The translations under genes were made by a program, and so were the position numbers. Below, piece by piece: positions 14,486 to 19,788 of a DNA stretch of 19,788 nucleotides. Source of the DNA: Planctomycetia bacterium (GTDB taxonomy: Bacteria; Planctomycetota; Planctomycetia; Gemmatales; Gemmataceae); assembly GCA_025356615.1 (NCBI GenBank), contig JANXSH010000748.1, positions 1 to 19,788 of the forward strand, written 5' to 3'. The stretch's first letter is position 1. Every line of letters starts with the position of its first letter. The notes beneath the pieces were generated by a model. That model was not told where the DNA came from. It made no database searches and saw nothing but the letters and a program-made list of their open reading frames with translations.

Positions 14486-14737
14486 ATGGCGCAGACTGAA
14501 AACAAAGGCTGGATCGACGGCAACTTGTTCATCGTGAACCGTAACAAGTTGACCTACGAGCAGCTCGCCCCCTACGCGGGGCATCACGTCGCCTGGAGTA
14601 CGGATGGGACGCGCATCGTCGCGCACCACGCGGATGTCGCCGTTCTATACCGTGTTCTCCGAGAGCAGGGGCTATCGGGGGAAGACTATGTCCTCGATTT
14701 CCTTCCTGGAGCGGACGAGCCGGATACGATCTTATGA
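14486..14737 (+). CDS. DUF5678-like small protein, cassette copy 3
   Basis: An 83-residue paralogue with the conserved start MAQT and a core of NKLTYEQLAPYAGHHVAWSTDG followed by TRIVAHHADV. The helix YRVLREQGLSGEDYVLDFL follows. It is the most diverged of the three: the helix before GLSGEDY lacks the RACxELGL wording of copies 1 and 2. It is preceded by GAGGAGG at about 7-bp spacing and overlaps the next gene as ATGA. Its 3' end (DEPDTIL and stop) recurs in the chimeric gene at 15572-15742. Confidence 0.75.
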   Translation: MAQTENKGWIDGNLFIVNRNKLTYEQLAPYAGHHVAWSTDGTRIVAHHADVAVLYRVLREQGLSGEDYVLDFLPGADEPDTIL

Positions 14738-15189
14738 CCATGACTTTCCCCTACACGAGTTATCGACGCCAACATCCGGCGATCTCTTTGGGTGGACGCT
14801 ACTCCCGTCCCCGCCCCAGGATCTCCGTAACGTTGATCGACTCCAACCACACAGCGGTCGTCGATGCTCTACTGGACACCGGGGCTGACGAAACCGTGTT
14901 CCCCGAGCATGTGGCCATCTCCCTCGGCATCGACCTGACGAATGCGCCGACTGGTGAGGGCCAGGGGATCGGTGGTATCCCCGTGTTACTCCGCTACGTC
15001 AACCTGACCCTCCGCATCGCGGACAACAACGAGCAGCGCGAGTGGCCCGCCGTCGTCGCCTTCGCCCCACTCCAACACCAGTTGCCCCTCCTCGGGTTCG
15101 CGGGCTTCCTCCAATACTTCACCGCGTGCTTCCACGGCGACCTCGAGTTCGTCGAGTTGACTGTCAACGCCCTCTTCCCCGGCACTTGA
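14734..15189 (+). CDS. Retropepsin-like protein, cassette copy 3
   Basis: A 151-residue paralogue. The catalytic-type motif is LLDTGADE (D48), the form closest to canonical retropepsins. A GEGQGIGGIPV flap-like segment and PLLGFAGFLQYF complete the family pattern. It shares GGRYSRPRPR with copy 1, whereas TLRIADNNEQREW resembles copy 2 more, again a mosaic. It ends with the same FVELTVNALFPGT-type tail as the others (ELTVN-x-L-x-PGT in all three). The zinc-ribbon gene begins 12 bases after its stop. Confidence 0.75.
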   Translation: MTMTFPYTSYRRQHPAISLGGRYSRPRPRISVTLIDSNHTAVVDALLDTGADETVFPEHVAISLGIDLTNAPTGEGQGIGGIPVLLRYVNLTLRIADNNEQREWPAVVAFAPLQHQLPLLGFAGFLQYFTACFHGDLEFVELTVNALFPGT

Positions 15190-15201
15190 AGGACGTGCAT
15201 C

Positions 15202-15579
15202 ATGGAACTTCTCGATACAATCGCCATCTCCTTCAGCGGTGTCGTCTTCATCCTGCTTCTCGTCGCGTGTTGTCTCATGGTACGGGACACGATTCGCCAG
15301 AAAGGATGCTGGGCCATTAACTTGCGACCGCCGAAGACGTGTCCCAAGTGCGACACGCCCGCGCCGTTGGTTCGCATTCCAAAGAACAGAAGCCAGGCTC
15401 TCTGGGGCGGCTGCACCTGTACTGGGTGTGGTTGTGAATACGACAGGTGGGGAGAGCCGGTCGAAAAGCAGCCGTTCCCCGCCAAGTGGTCCGCGAAACT
15501 CGACGATTCGCCCGCCGCCACTGATAGAATCAAGAGGCCGAGTATCGACATCGAGAGAAAAGGGGACTATCGTGACTGA
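15202..15579 (+). CDS. Small membrane protein with a zinc ribbon
   Basis: A 125-residue protein. One membrane helix at about 7-27 is followed by a cytoplasmic-type domain with CPKC (47-50) and CTCTGCGC (71-78), of which C73 and C76 fit a four-cysteine zinc ribbon. WGG before the second knuckle and EYDRWG after it are conserved in the broken copy downstream. The C-terminal 40 residues are polar. I do not recognise a named family and assign no function. The ATG follows the third retropepsin-like gene by 12 bases. The stop overlaps the GTG start of the chimeric mini-gene by 8 bases, the same overlap seen between the broken copy and the DUF1501 gene. Confidence 0.65.
   Translation: MELLDTIAISFSGVVFILLLVACCLMVRDTIRQKGCWAINLRPPKTCPKCDTPAPLVRIPKNRSQALWGGCTCTGCGCEYDRWGEPVEKQPFPAKWSAKLDDSPAATDRIKRPSIDIERKGDYRD
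15525..15530 (+). promoter_or_regulatory. TAGAAT inside the zinc-ribbon 3' end (copy 1)
   Basis: TAGAAT lies 41 bases before the GTG start of the chimeric mini-gene. The same hexamer sits 41 bases before the real DUF1501 start in the second copy (16176-16181). This suggests that the promoter of the DUF1501 gene lies inside the upstream coding sequence and was duplicated with it. Confidence 0.4.
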
Positions 15580-15742
15580 ACTACTCGAATTCCTCACCCG
15601 CCGCGACCTGCTGGGCATGACATCCCTGGGCCTCGCTGGCCTAATCGGTGACACGGGTGCCGCCGAAATGCTCGGCAAATCGTCAGAGGAACCCCTCCTC
15701 GATTATCTACTACGAGGCGACGAGCCGGTTACGATCCTATGA
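15572..15742 (+). pseudogene. Chimera: DUF1501 Tat-signal start fused to a DUF5678-like end
   Basis: A 56-codon frame from GTG. The first part (TRRDLLGMTSLGLAGLIGDT) matches the start of the DUF1501 protein at 16223, including the twin-arginine signal. It also lies behind the zinc-ribbon gene in the same way. The last 18 residues (EEPLLDYLLRGDEPVTIL) match the end of cassette copy 3 (GEDYVLDFLPGADEPDTIL), and the stop overlaps the next ATG as in the cassettes. It is a junction of two duplicated pieces with the middle of both genes lost. It could still be translated as a short exported peptide, but is most likely non-functional. Confidence 0.75.
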
Positions 15743-16035
15743 CGATGCAGTTCATCGACCCTCGTTACGCCGGGCAGGCTCCGTGGATATCTGAAGCGTG
15801 TCGCCCCCTTCGATCTCGTCCTGAGATTCCAGTTACTATCATCGGGCCATTGATCGACATGGTTCCCATTATGGCCGTCGTCGCCGTCGCCGGGGTCGCC
15901 TTCGGCCTGATCTTGCTCGGTGCCTACCTCGAGGCGCGTGATAACTTTTGCCGGACGGGCCGCTGGTGTCTTGGCATCCAGTCAGCGACATACCGGCAGT
16001 GCAACTCTTCTGCACCGATGACGATCGTGCCTTAA
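15739..16035 (+). pseudogene. Chimera: retropepsin-like start fused to a zinc-ribbon membrane segment
   Basis: The 98-codon frame begins as a fourth retropepsin-like copy: MTMQF, then RPEIPVTIIGP and LID, but the catalytic SG is gone. From about 15858 it becomes a second zinc-ribbon gene: a membrane helix VVAVAGVAFGLILLGAYL and then TYRQCNSSAPMTIVP, which corresponds to TCPKCDTPAPLVRIP of the intact copy. A TAA stops the frame at 16035. The rest of the zinc-ribbon copy continues in the next feature. Confidence 0.7.
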
Positions 16036-16046
16036 AACCTTAACTA

Positions 16047-16222
16047 AACCCTGTGGGGCGGCTAGACTTGCTCCGAGTGCGGCTACGAACTCGACAAGTG
16101 GAGTGAGCCGGTCGCGAAACAACCCTTCCCCGCCAAGTGGTCCGCCAAGATAAACCTGCCCGGTCCTGCCGATGATAGAATGAAGACGCCGAGCAACGAC
16201 ATCGAGCGAAAAGGTGGTTACG

Positions 16223-16230
<8 letters not shown>
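16047..16230 (+). pseudogene. 3' part of a broken zinc-ribbon gene (copy 2)
   Basis: Read in frame to a TGA at 16228-16230, this part gives LWGG, a TAG stop, then TCSECGYELDKWSEPVAKQP and FPAKWSAK. It aligns with residues 67-97 of the intact copy at 15202. The TAG replaces the residue C71 before TCTGC of the intact copy. Together with the upstream TAA it makes this copy a pseudogene. It overlaps the DUF1501 start by 8 bases, as the intact copy does with the chimeric start. The TAGAAT hexamer at 16176-16181 lies inside it. Confidence 0.75.
16176..16181 (+). promoter_or_regulatory. Candidate -10 hexamer of the DUF1501-CPBP operon
   Basis: TAGAAT lies 41 bases upstream of the DUF1501 ATG, within the zinc-ribbon remnant. 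It is conserved at the same distance in the duplicated copy at 15525. Conservation in an otherwise decaying sequence supports a role, though both copies could simply be recent. Confidence 0.45.
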
Positions 16231-17644
<1,414 letters not shown>

Positions 17645-17657
17645 GGGAGGCATGCCC

Positions 17658-18281
17658 ATGAGCGCCGACGAGGACGAACCTCTGGTCGAGGACGAGGCCG
17701 ACGAGGAAGACCCGAACGCCGCGCGGTTTCGCGTGGTGATGCTGGCCGTCCTCGTCGAGGGCGGGCTGGTGTTGCTCGCCCTCGTCCTCGGCTGGCTGTT
17801 CGAGAAGCACCCCCTCTCGCGGCTGAAACTCGATCTCGTAGGGGTCGGCTGGGGTCTGGTCGCGACGCTGCCCTTGCTCGCGGCGTTCTTCGTCATGAAC
17901 CGCTGGCCGATCGGCCCACTCGCCGGGCTGAAGAGGTTCAGCGAAACGATTGTTCGCCCGATGATGCAACCGCTGTCGAAGGTGGACTTGCTCGGCATCA
18001 GTTGCCTCGCGGGCCTCGGCGAGGAGATGGTCTTTCGCGGCCTGGCCCAGGACCTCCTCGGCACCCAGCTCCCGCTCGTCTACGCCATCGCGGCGGCGAG
18101 CTTGATGTTCGGCATCGTCCACGCGATTACGCCGACGTACTTCGTCCTCGCGTTGCTGGCCGGGGGCTATCTCGGCTGGGTGTACGCGGTGACGGGAGAC
18201 ATCGCCGCGCCGATCGTGGCGCACGCGATGTATGATTTCGTGGTGTTGCTGGTGTTGGTCCGGGATGATGACCGCGTGTAG
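17658..18281 (+). CDS. CPBP family intramembrane metalloprotease
   Basis: A 207-residue membrane protein of the CPBP (CAAX protease and bacteriocin-processing, formerly Abi) family. The active-site motifs are present: GEEMVFRG (E122, E123, R127), FGIVH (H155) and AHAMYDF (H189, D193). Hydrophobic segments lie at about 26-47, 61-80, 108-120, 139-157, 160-178 and 184-203. The N-terminal 20 residues are strikingly acidic (DEDEPLVEDEADEED). GGGAGG is 7 bases before the ATG at 17658, which is preferred to the ATG at 17652 where the spacing would be 1. Family members cleave prenylated or peptide substrates within the membrane; the substrate here is unknown. It follows the DUF1501 gene closely, so the two are probably co-transcribed. 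Confidence 0.9.
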   Translation: MSADEDEPLVEDEADEEDPNAARFRVVMLAVLVEGGLVLLALVLGWLFEKHPLSRLKLDLVGVGWGLVATLPLLAAFFVMNRWPIGPLAGLKRFSETIVRPMMQPLSKVDLLGISCLAGLGEEMVFRGLAQDLLGTQLPLVYAIAAASLMFGIVHAITPTYFVLALLAGGYLGWVYAVTGDIAAPIVAHAMYDFVVLLVLVRDDDRV

Positions 18282-18286
18282 TGATA

Positions 18287-18311
18287 CCAGTTATAACGGC
18301 GTTACAACTGG
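18287..18311. terminator. Hairpin between convergent CPBP and DUF1501 genes
   Basis: An 11-position stem with one mismatch and a 3-base loop (CCAGTTATAACG facing CGTTACAACTGG) lies 5 bases past the CPBP stop and 12 bases from the end of the minus-strand DUF1501 gene. It could end both transcripts. No U-tract is seen. Confidence 0.45.
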
Positions 18312-18323
18312 GCTTGGGACACC

Positions 18324-19616
18324 TCACGCGAACAACTCCTTGACCACCTTCGACCCCTTATCGACGATGCGGATCGGGCGGTTGGTGGAGGTCGTGTTCT
18401 GCTTGGTGTGGTCGATGCCGAGGGCCGTGCAGACCGTCGCCATGAAGTCGAGCGCGTTGATGGGCCGATCGACGACGGCGGCACCCTCCTTGTCGGTCTT
18501 GCCGACGACCTGGCCGCCCTTGATGCCGCCGCCCACCAGGACGGTGGACCAGGCGCGGGGGTAGTGGTCGCGTCCCGGCTTCGCGCCGCGCGTGTTGATC
18601 TTCGGCGTGCGTCCGAACTCGCCCATCCAGATGACGAGCGTCTCGTCGAGGAGGCCGCGATCCTTCAGGTCGGTGACGAGGCTCGACAGGGCGGGATCGA
18701 CGGTGCCTGATAGGGTCTTGACGCGGTCGAAGTTGTCCTGGTGCGTGTCCCAGCCGCCGAGGCCGACTTCGACGAAGCTGACGCCGGTCTCGATGAGACG
18801 GCGGGCCAGGAGGCAGCCCTCGCCGAACGGCGTCGCCCCATACGCCTTGCGCGAGGACGCCGGCTCGAGCGACAGGTCGAACGCCTTGGCTTCCTTGGAC
18901 TTCATGAGCGTGACCGCGCGGTCATACGTCGTCCGATGCGCTGTGGCGGCACCGGCCTTGTATTCCCCGTTGAACGCCTTCTCCATCTGGTCGAGCAGGC
19001 CCACCCGGTCGTCGAACGCCGACCCGGAGACGAGCGGCTTGAGGTTCTCGACGCCACGCGACGGGCTGTTGACGACGAGCGGCTGGTAGCGCGTGCCGAT
19101 GAAGCCGGCCCCATACGTCCGGTTGCCGATGCTGACGAAACTCGGCAGGGGGAACTCTTCGCGGCCGAGCTCCTTCGCGGTGATCGAGCCGAGGCTCGGG
19201 TAGACGACGCCCCCCTGGCCCTCGCGGTAGCCGGTGTGCATGTTGTACTTGGCCCGGCCGTGGGCACCCTCGCCGGTACTCATGCCCCGCAGGATCGCCG
19301 CGTGCTTCATGAGCGGGGCGAACTTGGGGAAGTGTTCGCTGATCTGGATGCCGGGCACGCTCGTGTCGATCGGCTTGAACGACCCGGCGTTCGCGGTGCC
19401 GGGCTTCATGTCGAACGTGTCCTTGTGGCTGGGGCCGCCGTCCATCCACAGCAGGACGCAGCGCTTCGTCTTGGTCTTCTGGGCGGCGACGCCCTGGGCG
19501 AGGACGTTGAACCACCCCGACAGCGAGAGGCTCGACACACCAGCTGCGGCCAGCTTCAGGGCATCACGGCGTGAGAGATCGTGGAGCATGGGAAGGAGTC
19601 CGGTTGGAGGGTTCAT
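18324..19616 (-). CDS. DUF1501 domain-containing protein (second)
   Basis: A 430-residue DUF1501 protein. A twin-arginine-like signal (SRRDALKLAAAGVSSLSLSG, RR at 16-17) is followed by CVLLWMDGGPSHKDTFDMKP, GGWDTHQDNFD, IWMGEFGRTPKIN and GRDHYPRAWS, all family marks. It is clearly a different subgroup from the protein at 16223 and not a product of the local duplications. I chose the ATG at 19616; an ATG at 19589 would keep the signal as well, and neither has a good ribosome site. The gene faces the CPBP gene. Its usual DUF1549/DUF1553 partner would be further upstream on the minus strand, beyond the right end of the window. The 172 bases to the window end hold no gene I can support. Confidence 0.9.
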   Translation of the reverse strand: MNPPTGLLPMLHDLSRRDALKLAAAGVSSLSLSGWFNVLAQGVAAQKTKTKRCVLLWMDGGPSHKDTFDMKPGTANAGSFKPIDTSVPGIQISEHFPKFAPLMKHAAILRGMSTGEGAHGRAKYNMHTGYREGQGGVVYPSLGSITAKELGREEFPLPSFVSIGNRTYGAGFIGTRYQPLVVNSPSRGVENLKPLVSGSAFDDRVGLLDQMEKAFNGEYKAGAATAHRTTYDRAVTLMKSKEAKAFDLSLEPASSRKAYGATPFGEGCLLARRLIETGVSFVEVGLGGWDTHQDNFDRVKTLSGTVDPALSSLVTDLKDRGLLDETLVIWMGEFGRTPKINTRGAKPGRDHYPRAWSTVLVGGGIKGGQVVGKTDKEGAAVVDRPINALDFMATVCTALGIDHTKQNTTSTNRPIRIVDKGSKVVKELFA

Positions 19617-19788
19617 GTTAGTTTGGATTCGGAGCCGCGCACGAAGTAAGCGATTTCGGCTTACCACACCGCTGGTATATTGTTTATATCCACTCATACC
19701 CATTGAATCCTGGGTTGTGGAAGACGAGAACCCCTTCGAGACGAGACCGTATTCCGCTAGGACGTCCTTGGTCCGGAAGTAAGTTAGG

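Noticed and set aside
12922..15189. The cassette array as a standard toxin-antitoxin locus
   Set aside because: Small size and overlap fit, but neither protein resembles a known toxin or antitoxin, and the second has peptidase motifs. The label would be a guess.
12922..15189. The repeated units as a CRISPR array
   Set aside because: The repeats are about 780 bases long and coding, with no short direct repeats and spacers.

Overview
This window is GC-rich bacterial DNA that looks planctomycetal, probably Gemmataceae-like. The lineage markers are a planctomycete cytochrome/DUF1549/DUF1553 protein, two DUF1501 proteins, a giant Ser/Thr kinase fused to WD40 repeats and a caspase domain, an Uma2-family protein, weak Shine-Dalgarno use and a recurrent TAGAAT -10-like hexamer. 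No RNA gene, CRISPR array or transposase was seen.

Left part (1-8508). A hairpin-rich gene-free start is followed by a DUF2171 gene on the minus strand. Divergent from it runs an operon coding for a vWA protein, a PP2C-type phosphatase and, further on, an HGDLxHGN-type kinase: the three parts of a TerY-P-type phosphosignalling triad. The triad is split. Between the phosphatase and the kinase sits a 1510-residue kinase-TM-WD40-TPR-caspase gene of visibly lower GC. A second copy of the last 23 codons of a PP2C gene stands directly in front of the triad kinase. This is a scar of insertion, or of deletion between two triads.

Middle part (8509-10529). A VOC/PhnB-like protein faces a minus-strand pair coding for a Uma2-family protein and a membrane-anchored dual-specificity-type phosphatase. 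The convergent ends share a palindromic element that also occurs downstream of the DUF2171 gene.

Right part (10530-19788). The usual planctomycete pair of a DUF1549/DUF1553 gene and a DUF1501 gene is pulled apart by a 3.3 kb island. The island holds three tandem copies of a two-gene cassette: a DUF5678-like protein of 81-83 aa, then a retropepsin-like protein of 151 aa, overlapping by ATGA each time. It also holds a small membrane zinc-ribbon gene and broken, chimeric pieces of a fourth cassette, of a second zinc-ribbon gene and of the DUF1501 5' end. A fragment of the DUF1549/DUF1553 3' end lies in front of the second cassette, so the island grew by duplications that caught parts of both flanking genes. 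After the DUF1501 gene comes a CPBP-type membrane protease gene in the same operon, and then a second, convergent DUF1501 gene whose upstream partner would lie outside the window.

The two loci most worth following are the split TerY-P triad with its caspase fusion, and the expanding DUF5678-like/retropepsin-like cassette array.
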